Source of the DNA: Streptomyces coffeae
Lineage (GTDB): Bacteria; Actinomycetota; Actinomycetes; Streptomycetales; Streptomycetaceae
Length of the DNA: 64,000 bases
Assembly: GCF_016741875.1 (NCBI RefSeq)
Contig: NZ_JAERRF010000025.1
Location: 58,442 to 122,441, forward strand
Direction: 5' to 3'
Shown: positions 45,960 through 53,208 of the stretch, piece after piece
How the letters are laid out: every line of letters begins with the position of its first letter
Position numbering within the stretch: position 1 is the stretch's first letter
Translations under genes and position numbers: made by a program
Notes under the pieces: generated by a model
The model's input: only the letters and a program-made list of their open reading frames with translations
What the model was told of the DNA's origin: nothing
Database searches by the model: none

Positions 45960-46081
45960 GTGAGGTCCTTGCGGAAGGCGGGAGCGCGAAGAGCGCGAGA
46001 ACACCCACACATTCCGCCCCGCCCGCCCGGTACCACCAGCCAGGTGGCGACTGGTGACGGATACTGGCAGGCTGAGGCCCG

Positions 46082-47098
46082 ATGTCATCGAATACCGTCA
46101 TCCTTGATGAGACCGACCATCGCCTGGTGCATGCACTGCGGATCGACGGCCGCGCTCCGCTGCGCACCCTCGGGGAGGCGCTCGGAGTCTCGGAGAACAC
46201 CGTGGCCCGCCGCTACCGACGGCTGCGCTCGACGGGGATTCTGCGCGTGGTGGGCACCCTGAACGGCTCCCGGCTCGGCTACAGCGCCTGGACCATCCGG
46301 CTGCGGTGCACCCCGGACGCGGCGGGTGCGCTGGCCACGGCGCTCGCCGCCCGTTCCGACACCTCCTACGTCCATCTGCTGTCGGGCGGCACGGAGATCT
46401 CGTGTTCCACGCAGACCCGGTCCGGCGACGAGAGCGACGCGCTGCTGCTGCACAAGCTGCCCCGCACCGCCCGTATCACCTCGGTCTCCGCCCATCTGCT
46501 GCTCGGCCACTACGCGCTGCCCAGCAGCTGGGCGGGGCCGGACCGGCTCACCGCGGAGCAGATCGCACTGCTCACCCCCACCCCGGACCCGAGCGCCATC
46601 GGAGACGCCACCGGAAACGCGGCCGGCGCCACCGAGCCCGAGGAGCCGCCGGTGCTGGGCGAGGGCGACCAGGCGCTCTTCGCCGTACTGGCGCGCGACG
46701 GCCGGGCGAGCTACGCGGAACTGGCCGCCGCCACGGGCTGGTCCGACTCCACCGTGCGCCGCAGGCTCACCGTGCTGCGCAGGTCCGGGGTGCTGGCCTT
46801 CCTGGTGGACATCCCGCCCGCCGCGCTGGGTTTCCGGGCCGAGGCGCGGCTGTGGATGTCGGTGCGGCCCTCACGGCTGACCGCCGTGGCGTCGGCGATG
46901 GCCGAGCACCCCGAAGTGTCCCTGGTGGCCATGACCACCGGCCCGACCAATCTCCTGGCGGCTGTCAACTGCCGTGACACGCTGCACCTTTCGCGCTATC
47001 TCACCGAGCGGATCGCCTCACTGGACGCCATCCGCGCCCTGGAGACGGCACCGGTCATCCGTACCGTCAAGCGCGCCGGAGCGCCGCTCCCCCTCTAG
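46082..47098 (+). CDS. tandem-duplicated Lrp/AsnC family regulator
   Basis: This 338-aa regulator is two Lrp units in one chain. HTH 1 lies at about 8-56 (DHRLVHALRIDGRAPLRTLG) with a partial RAM domain to about 150. After an acidic linker, HTH 2 lies at about 195-245 (DQALFAVLARDGRASYAELA) with a second RAM domain (EARLWMSVRPSRLTAVASAM). Ordinary Lrp proteins are half this length. It is divergent from the drug-type exporter with a 122-base gap, so it probably regulates export. Its TAG stop is the first point of repeat copy B. Confidence 0.88.
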   Translation: MSSNTVILDETDHRLVHALRIDGRAPLRTLGEALGVSENTVARRYRRLRSTGILRVVGTLNGSRLGYSAWTIRLRCTPDAAGALATALAARSDTSYVHLLSGGTEISCSTQTRSGDESDALLLHKLPRTARITSVSAHLLLGHYALPSSWAGPDRLTAEQIALLTPTPDPSAIGDATGNAAGATEPEEPPVLGEGDQALFAVLARDGRASYAELAAATGWSDSTVRRRLTVLRRSGVLAFLVDIPPAALGFRAEARLWMSVRPSRLTAVASAMAEHPEVSLVAMTTGPTNLLAAVNCRDTLHLSRYLTERIASLDAIRALETAPVIRTVKRAGAPLPL

Positions 47099-47286
47099 GC
47101 CCTGACCGGCGGATCTCATCGGGCCCGCGACGCCTGGCACCGCGCCCCCAGCTACCGCTGGGAGGTGCCCCCGGCCGCGTTGTCGGAGTCGCCCGAGTAC
47201 GCCCAGTACGAGTGCGATCCTCCGCCTTGCGATCCACGGCACCAGACGCCGCGGGCTACTCCTCAAAGATCCACCGGACAGGGCCT
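47098..47286. repeat. MITE-like repeat, copy B, inverted relative to copy A
   Basis: The left end (47098-47118) and right end (47266-47286) are imperfect 21-base inverted repeats (AGGCCCTGACCGGCGGATCTC and AAGATCCACCGGACAGGGCCT, about three mismatches). The interior matches the reverse complement of copy A, including the CCAGCTACCGCTGG hairpin and CGAGTACGCCCAGTACGAG. It fills the gap between two convergent genes, and its first base is the last base of the upstream TAG stop. Confidence 0.85.
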
Positions 47287-47303
47287 TAGGACGCCACGGC
47301 GGG

Positions 47304-48032
47304 TCAGGGCGGGCGCGGCCAGAGCCTGCCATCGGCGTCCCTGGCCAGCGAGGTGAGGGAGGCCAGCAGGACCAGCGCGACCAGCCCGGTGGGCAGGGCG
47401 GGCGCGGCCCGTGCGGCATGGGCCACCAGCAGTCCACCGCAGGCCGCGCCCGAGACCAGGGCCGCCAGCAGCGACAGGTCCACCCAGCGCACCCGGCGGC
47501 TACGGGCCGCCTCGACCAGCAGTCCGGTGAGGACGCCGGTGAGATAGGTGGTGGAGAACCCGGGCGGGCAGACGGCGCGCACCAGCCCGCCCTGTCCGCC
47601 CATGGCCAGTGCGGCCACCGCGAGCAGCCCCAGCTGACGGCCGCCCGCGGGGTGGCCCCCGGCGGTGTCCCACACCGCCCACAGGACACCGAGGGCCAGC
47701 AGTTCCACCGCGAGTGCCCAGCGGGCCCGCCCGGCCGTACGGCGGCCCCGGACGATCCGGCCGCTCATCAGCGCGCCGATGACATAGCCGCACAGCGCCA
47801 CCGCGGCGTCCCGGGCGAGATCGGGATCGCGGGCGCCGGTCGACAGGCCGAGCAGGGAGAGATTGGCGGTCATGACACTGGTGAACACACCACCCAGCGC
47901 CAGGAAGCTGATCGCGTCCATCGCGCCGGTGGCCACCGTCAGCGCCACGGCGGCGGTCAGTCCGCCCGCCCTGTGGGCCCGGCCCCGGCGCCGTCCGCCC
48001 GGTGCGGACATCCCCTCGGTCGCATCTGCCAT
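47304..48032 (-). CDS. YoaK family (DUF1275) membrane protein
   Basis: This 242-aa protein has about six hydrophobic helices and the DUF1275 start: ATGAMDAISFLALGGVFTSV, then MTANLSLLGLS. PGFSTTYLTGVLTGLLVEAA begins the second half. The function of the family is unknown. GGAGGAG lies six bases before ATG 48032. It is divergent from the nicotinate cluster and probably unrelated to it. Confidence 0.85.
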   Translation of the reverse strand: MADATEGMSAPGGRRRGRAHRAGGLTAAVALTVATGAMDAISFLALGGVFTSVMTANLSLLGLSTGARDPDLARDAAVALCGYVIGALMSGRIVRGRRTAGRARWALAVELLALGVLWAVWDTAGGHPAGGRQLGLLAVAALAMGGQGGLVRAVCPPGFSTTYLTGVLTGLLVEAARSRRVRWVDLSLLAALVSGAACGGLLVAHAARAAPALPTGLVALVLLASLTSLARDADGRLWPRPP

Positions 48033-48456
48033 CGGCACTCCTCCGGCCGCCCCGCGGGTGCCCCCGCCACCGGGCGGGAAACAGCGGAAGACACGCCTCC
48101 GCGGCCCCCTGGGACGACCTCGGGAAACCGTCCGAAGCTGATGGTCACTCAGGAAATAACGGCACCGAGTCCGGGTACGACCCCTTGCCAAACCCAGATC
48201 GTACGTGTTCGGATTATCTCCATCGGGCCCTGACGGCCCTTGTGAAACCGCTGCTCAGACCCGGTACCACGGGTCGAGACCGGTCTGTCCGGCCGATATG
48301 TCGGTGTGCTGATATATCGACTCACTGCCTCTGTCCATCCATCGCCGTATCCCGGAATCCTCCTCCCTCGCGCTCCGCGGCCCCTGCCTCCCGCACCGAC
48401 CGGGACGGCCGCCCCGGCGCTGTCTGGTACCACCCATCAGTCCTTGGAGGGACCCC
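48033..48456. promoter_or_regulatory. 424-base divergent region upstream of the nicotinate cluster
   Basis: No gene is convincing here. The part at 48135-48330 is AT-richer than its surroundings and must carry the promoter for the nicotinate operon and probably one for the YoaK-like gene. Two similar 10-base near-palindromes lie at 48294-48303 and 48310-48319 (listed separately). The remaining leader to the GTG start of nicX is about 135 bases. Confidence 0.55.
48294..48319. promoter_or_regulatory. paired near-palindromes, candidate NicR operator
   Basis: CGATATGTCG (48294-48303) and TGATATATCG (48310-48319) are two near-palindromic copies whose starts lie 16 bases apart, upstream of nicX. 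Repeated palindromes at an operon head are typical for MarR-type repressors, and a MarR gene lies inside the cluster. The assignment is inference. Confidence 0.45.
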
Positions 48457-49488
48457 GTGTTCGATCTTTCCTCCGTCGACCTCCTCGACGCCTTCACCCG
48501 TGAGCTGGAGCTGTGCAAGCTCCGCGAAGGGGAGCATGTGGTCGTCCTCGCGGAGCCCGCGAGCCGCGGCGACTACGTCGCGGCCGCCTTCGGCGCCGCG
48601 AAGGCGTGCGGCGCCCATGTCATCGCCGCCACGGTCCCCGGCGGCAGCCCCGCTCCCATGCCCAGCACCCACACCGGCGCCGGGCCCGGGCTGACCTCCG
48701 TGCTCACCGACACCACCGCGCAGGACCTGCTGAAGTCGGCCGATCTGGTGGTCGACCTCACCCAGGAGGGCTTTATCCACGCCCCCGTCCAGCAGGAGAT
48801 CCTCCGGGCCGGTACCCGCATCATCTTCGTCTGCGACGCCCCCGACGTGCTCATCCGCAATCTGCCCCGCCCCACGGACAAGGACGAGGTCCTCGAGGGG
48901 GTCGGACTGCTGGAGCGGTCGGAGGTCATGCGGGTCACCTCCGCCGCGGGCACCGATCTGACCGTCCGGCTCAGTGGCGCCAAGCCCGAGTTCCAGTGCG
49001 GGTTCGCCGACGATCCGGGCCGCTGGGACCACTGGCCCAGCACCATGGTGCTCTGCTGGCCGGAGATCTCCGACGGCCGGATCGTGCTGGCCCCCGGCGA
49101 CATCCTGCTGCCGTTCAAGGAGTACGTCCGGGACCCCGTCACCCTCCAGGTCGAGGGCGGGCACATCGCGAAGGTGTCCGGTGGCGCCGAGGCCGATCTG
49201 CTCGCCACCTTCTTCGACGACGCACAGGACCAGTGGGCGCGCAGCCTGTCGCACATGGGCTGGGGCCTGATGCGCACCGCCGACTGGTTCGCCACCGCCA
49301 TGTACGGCAAGGGCGATCTGATGGGCATGGACGCCCGGGCGTTCGCGGGCAACTTCCTGTGGTCCACCGGTCCGCATCCGGTCCTGGGCCGCGAATCGTA
49401 TGCCCACCTGGACATCGCCATGCGCGGCTGCACGGTCTCCGTCGACGGCACCGACGTCGTGGTGGACGGCACCCTCCAGGACCGCTGA
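48457..49488 (+). CDS. nicX: 2,5-dihydroxypyridine 5,6-dioxygenase
   Basis: This 343-aa non-heme iron enzyme would open the ring of 2,5-dihydroxypyridine to give N-formylmaleamate. The fold resembles M29-type aminopeptidases. The iron ligands I recall for Pseudomonas NicX (His265, Ser302, His318, Asp320) correspond here to His266 (SLSHMGWG), Ser303 (LWSTGPHP) and His317 and Asp319 (YAHLDIAM). Length also matches. TTGGAGGG lies about six bases before the GTG start. It is the first gene of the twelve-gene plus-strand cluster. Confidence 0.9.
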   Translation: MFDLSSVDLLDAFTRELELCKLREGEHVVVLAEPASRGDYVAAAFGAAKACGAHVIAATVPGGSPAPMPSTHTGAGPGLTSVLTDTTAQDLLKSADLVVDLTQEGFIHAPVQQEILRAGTRIIFVCDAPDVLIRNLPRPTDKDEVLEGVGLLERSEVMRVTSAAGTDLTVRLSGAKPEFQCGFADDPGRWDHWPSTMVLCWPEISDGRIVLAPGDILLPFKEYVRDPVTLQVEGGHIAKVSGGAEADLLATFFDDAQDQWARSLSHMGWGLMRTADWFATAMYGKGDLMGMDARAFAGNFLWSTGPHPVLGRESYAHLDIAMRGCTVSVDGTDVVVDGTLQDR

Positions 49489-49552
49489 CCCGCACCTACG
49501 CATCGCACCGCGGCCGTGGCCGAACGGACCGCATTCGGAAGCTGGAGGAGAA

Positions 49553-50824
49553 GTGGCGTCCACTCAGTCGTACGAAGTCACCATCGTGGGCGGCGGGCTC
49601 GGCGGGCTGACCGCGGCGCTCGCGCTGCGCCACCGCGGGCTGCGGGTCACGGTTCTGGAGCAGGCACCCGAGCTCGGCGAGGTCGGCGCGGGCATCCAGA
49701 CCGCGCCCAACGCCAGCCGGGTGCTGCTGGGTCTGGGTCTGCGGCGCCGGCTGGAGGCCATTCACACCGAGCCCCTGGACCAGGTGCGGCGGCGGTGGCA
49801 GGACGGCAGTGTCATCGGGCTGACCCCGCTGGGCGAGCGCTGCACCAGTGCGTACAACGCCCCGTACTGGCACTACCACCGGGCCGATCTGCACCGGGTC
49901 ATCATGGACGCCTGTGTGGACCCCGCGGGCCCCGGCCCGGTGGTGGCGCTGCACACGGACAGCCAGGTGTCCGGTCTTGACACCACTGATCCGCGACGGC
50001 CGGTGGCCATCACCGAGGACGGCCGGCGGTTCCCCTCGGACGTACTGATCGGCGCGGACGGGGTACGGTCCCGGGTGCGCGATCTGATGGGCGCGCCGGA
50101 CACCCTGGTGTTCTCCGGCGAGATGGCCTTCCGCACCCTGATCCCGGGTGAGCTGATCGCCGCCGATCCGGCGACCCGCTGGCTGGTGGACCGCTTCCAG
50201 AGCACCATCTGGTACGGCCCGGACCGGCATCTGGTGCACTACATGATCCGCGGTGGCGAATACCTCAACGTCGTGGCGTGTGTGCCGTGCACCGAGGAAG
50301 TGGCCGAGCGCTGGACCGCGGCCTCCTCCGCCAGGGAGCTGGTGGACGCCTTCCCCGGCTGGGACGACCGGGTCCCGGCCATGCTGTCCAAGGCCAAGGA
50401 CGACGTCACCTGCTTCGCCCTGTACTACCGCCGCCGGGACCCGGTGTGGACCGACGGCCGGGTGGCCCTGCTCGGTGACGCCTGCCACGCCATGCTCCCC
50501 TACCAGGCCCAGGGCGCCTCGCAGGCCATGGAGGACGCCGCGGTCCTGGCCGAGGAGCTGGGCGCGGTCACCGCCGACGGCGCCACCGCGGCACTGCGCC
50601 GCTACGCCGACCGGCGGGCCAAGCACGCCGGCATGGTCCAGGAGGCGTCACTGCGCAACAAGACCCTCTACCACCTCCCCGACGGGCCGGAACAGCGGGC
50701 CCGGGACGAGAAGCTGCGCCGCGGCTTCGACGGGGAGTCCGATCTCTCCTACGACTGGCTGTGGGGCGGCACCCCGCTCAACGACCCCGATCTGGGGGCC
50801 TTCTCCTACCAGTTCGCCCGCTGA
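49553..50824 (+). CDS. nicC: FAD-dependent 6-hydroxynicotinate 3-monooxygenase-like protein
   Basis: This 423-aa class A flavoprotein monooxygenase has the FAD motif (VTIVGGGLGGLTAALALRHR), the DG motif (IGADGVRSRVR) and the GD motif (LLGDACHAMLPYQAQGASQA). NicC decarboxylates and hydroxylates 6-hydroxynicotinate to 2,5-dihydroxypyridine, the substrate of the preceding gene product. The sequence alone also fits salicylate-hydroxylase relatives; the neighbours decide the call. GGAGGAG lies directly before the GTG start. It is slightly longer than Pseudomonas NicC. Confidence 0.82.
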   Translation: MASTQSYEVTIVGGGLGGLTAALALRHRGLRVTVLEQAPELGEVGAGIQTAPNASRVLLGLGLRRRLEAIHTEPLDQVRRRWQDGSVIGLTPLGERCTSAYNAPYWHYHRADLHRVIMDACVDPAGPGPVVALHTDSQVSGLDTTDPRRPVAITEDGRRFPSDVLIGADGVRSRVRDLMGAPDTLVFSGEMAFRTLIPGELIAADPATRWLVDRFQSTIWYGPDRHLVHYMIRGGEYLNVVACVPCTEEVAERWTAASSARELVDAFPGWDDRVPAMLSKAKDDVTCFALYYRRRDPVWTDGRVALLGDACHAMLPYQAQGASQAMEDAAVLAEELGAVTADGATAALRRYADRRAKHAGMVQEASLRNKTLYHLPDGPEQRARDEKLRRGFDGESDLSYDWLWGGTPLNDPDLGAFSYQFAR

Positions 50825-50909
50825 ACCGGCCGCCCACCGCGGTCCGCGTCCGGATCACGTCCGCCATGGTGCGGCACGTGCTCACCTCGAACGACACCAT
50901 GGAGCACAC

Positions 50910-52310
50910 GTGAAGACGGGAAGTCAGATCGTCCAGGAACTCCCCTGGAGATGGGGAGTCCAGGGCAAGATATTCATCATCGGTGGCCTCGGCTATCTGT
51001 TCGACGCCTATGACATCGCCCTCAACGGCTTTCTGATGCCGCTGCTGGGCAAGGAGTTCGGCCTCTCGCTCTCCGAGCGCGGGCTGGTGGCGACCGCCAA
51101 CCTCATCGGCATGGCCGTCGGCGCCATCGTCTGGGGCGGGATCGCGGACCGGATCGGGCGCAAGCGGGCGTTCAGCGTCACGCTGCTGATCTTCGCGGTG
51201 TTCTCGGTGCTGGCCGCGTTCTCCCCCACCTACTGGCTCTTCCTGGCGCTCCGCTTCCTCGCGGGGGTCGGTCTGGGCGGCTGTATCCCGGTGGACTACG
51301 CGCTGGTGGGCGAGTTCTCACCGAGGAAGTACCGGGGGCGGGTACTCACCGCGCTCGATGTGTGGTGGCCGGTCGGGGTCACGCTGTGCGGGCTGGTCTC
51401 CACCGCGATGCTGCCGCTGGACGGCAACTGGCGCTGGATGCTGGCCACCATGACGCTGCCCGCCCTGCTGCTGTTCTGGGTGCGGCGTGGTATCCCCGAG
51501 TCGCCCGTCTACCTCGCCGAGAAGGGCCGGGAGGCCGAGGCCCGGGAGGTCATCGACGACCTGGTGGCCCGGACCGGCGCGACCGTGGAGCCGTATGCGA
51601 TCCCGTCTCCCGCCGAGCGCGACGACCGGGTCCGGGGGCTGACCGCCGCCGTCGAACAGCTGCGAGGCGTCTGGCGGTTCAGCCCGCGGATCACCTCGGC
51701 CGCCTGGCTGGTGTTCGCCACCGTGATGCTGGTCTACTACGCGGCACTGAGCTGGATGCCGACCATCCTCAAGGAGGAGGGCCAGGGCGACACCGCCGCC
51801 TTCTTCGGCACCACGCTGATGAGCGGGGTCGGCATCGTCGGGGTACTGGTGTCGACCGTCCTGGTGGACGTCGTCGGCCGCAAGTGGCTCATCGGTGTCA
51901 CCGCGCCGCTGGCCACGCTGGCGCTGGTAGCGTTCGCGCTGGTGATGAAGATGCCGACGGCGCCTCTGGTCGCCATCGCGGTGTTCGGCTTCCTGATGCA
52001 GCTGACCATCCCCGCCATGTACGCCTACGTGTCCGAGCTGTACCCGACCCCGCTGCGGGCGAGTGGTTTCGGCTGGGCCTCCTCGGTCAGCCGGGTGCTC
52101 ACCGGCTTCGCGCCACTTCTGTTCGGCTCGCTGATGTGGCCCCTGCTCGGACTGCCGCTGACCTTCGGGGTACTGGGGCTGGCCGTCCTGGCCGCGATGG
52201 TGTGGATGGCCGTGGCCGCCCCGGAGACCCGTGGACGGGCGCTGGACGAGACCGGCGAGGCGACCGCCGCCCCGGTGCGGCCGGCCCCTGGGAAGGCGGT
52301 CCGCGCCTGA
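50910..52310 (+). CDS. MFS transporter, probable nicotinate/hydroxynicotinate uptake
   Basis: This 466-aa, twelve-helix sugar/acid-type MFS protein has GYLFDAYDIALNGFLMPLL in helix 1, WGGIADRIGRKRAF in loop 2-3, and GVGLGGCIPVDYALVGEFSP in the helix 4-5 region. The Asp motif in helix 1 is typical of aromatic-acid and related symporters. Position between nicC and the hydroxylase genes suggests uptake of nicotinate or a pathway intermediate, like NicT. The start is a GTG with GGAG five bases upstream. Confidence 0.82.
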   Translation: MKTGSQIVQELPWRWGVQGKIFIIGGLGYLFDAYDIALNGFLMPLLGKEFGLSLSERGLVATANLIGMAVGAIVWGGIADRIGRKRAFSVTLLIFAVFSVLAAFSPTYWLFLALRFLAGVGLGGCIPVDYALVGEFSPRKYRGRVLTALDVWWPVGVTLCGLVSTAMLPLDGNWRWMLATMTLPALLLFWVRRGIPESPVYLAEKGREAEAREVIDDLVARTGATVEPYAIPSPAERDDRVRGLTAAVEQLRGVWRFSPRITSAAWLVFATVMLVYYAALSWMPTILKEEGQGDTAAFFGTTLMSGVGIVGVLVSTVLVDVVGRKWLIGVTAPLATLALVAFALVMKMPTAPLVAIAVFGFLMQLTIPAMYAYVSELYPTPLRASGFGWASSVSRVLTGFAPLLFGSLMWPLLGLPLTFGVLGLAVLAAMVWMAVAAPETRGRALDETGEATAAPVRPAPGKAVRA

Positions 52311-52344
52311 CCGGCGAGGGCCCCCACGACGCGACAGGAGAGAG

Positions 52345-53208
52345 ATGAAGCCCGCCCCGTTCGTCTACCACCGGGCCCGTGACGCCGTCGGCGCCACCCG
52401 GCTGCTGAGCGAGCTCGGTGATGAGTCGAAGGTCATCGCGGGTGGCCAGAGTCTGGTCGCGATGATGAACTTCCGCCTCGCCCGGCCCCGCCACCTGGTC
52501 GACGTCGGCGGCCTGAAGGAGCTCGACCATCTGCGCACGGGCCCCGACGGGGCCCTGCACATCGGGGCACTGACCACCCACCACACGGTGGAGTGCGCGT
52601 CCGACGAGCGGCTCGGCAGCGGGTTCGCGGTGCTGCGGGCGGCGATGGAGTGGGTCGGCCATCTGCCGATCCGCACCCGCGGCACCGTCGGCGGCAGCAT
52701 CGCACACGCCGACGCCACCGCCGAGTGGTGTCTGCTCGCGGTGGCGCTGGACGCCGAGATGGTGGCCCTGGGGCCGCGCGGTGAGCGCCGTATCCCGGCC
52801 GCCGACTTCTTCCAGGGCTACTACACCACCGCGCTCGACCCGGATGAACTGCTGGTCGAGGTGGTCTTCCCCGGTCCGGCACCGTACGCGGCGCTCACCG
52901 AATTCGCCGAGCGGCGCGGGGACTTCGCGATCGTGTCCACTGTGGTGGCGCTCGATCTGCGGGACGGCGCGGTGCACGGTGGCCGGGTGGCGCTGGGCGG
53001 TGTCGCGCCGCTGCCGGTGCGGTCCCCGGAGGCGGAAGCGGTACTGGCCCGTGGCGGCCCGGCCGGTCCCGAGCTGTTCACCGCGTGCGCCGAGGCCGCC
53101 GCGGCGGCGGCCGATCCCCCGGGCGACGGAGGCGGCGACTCCGCCTACCGCACGGCCCTCATCCGCGAACTGGTCCGGCGCGCCTGCGAGGAGGCGGTTT
53201 CCCGGTGA
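52345..53208 (+). CDS. molybdenum hydroxylase FAD-binding (medium) subunit
   Basis: This 287-aa CoxM-type FAD subunit has an N-terminal FAD domain (IAGGQSLVAMMNFRLARP near residue 32; RTRGTVGGSIAHADATAEW near 110) and a CO-dehydrogenase flavoprotein C-terminal domain. It would accept electrons from the 2Fe-2S subunit and pass them to an electron acceptor. AGGAG precedes the ATG. The stop overlaps the start of the large subunit (GTGA). With the two following genes it forms a hydroxylase whose likely substrate, from context, is nicotinate. Confidence 0.9.
   Translation: MKPAPFVYHRARDAVGATRLLSELGDESKVIAGGQSLVAMMNFRLARPRHLVDVGGLKELDHLRTGPDGALHIGALTTHHTVECASDERLGSGFAVLRAAMEWVGHLPIRTRGTVGGSIAHADATAEWCLLAVALDAEMVALGPRGERRIPAADFFQGYYTTALDPDELLVEVVFPGPAPYAALTEFAERRGDFAIVSTVVALDLRDGAVHGGRVALGGVAPLPVRSPEAEAVLARGGPAGPELFTACAEAAAAAADPPGDGGGDSAYRTALIRELVRRACEEAVSR

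Noticed and set aside
47098..47286. Transcribed RNA gene or riboswitch suggested by the internal hairpin
   Set aside because: The sequence recurs as an inverted copy with terminal inverted repeats, so a mobile-element origin explains it better.
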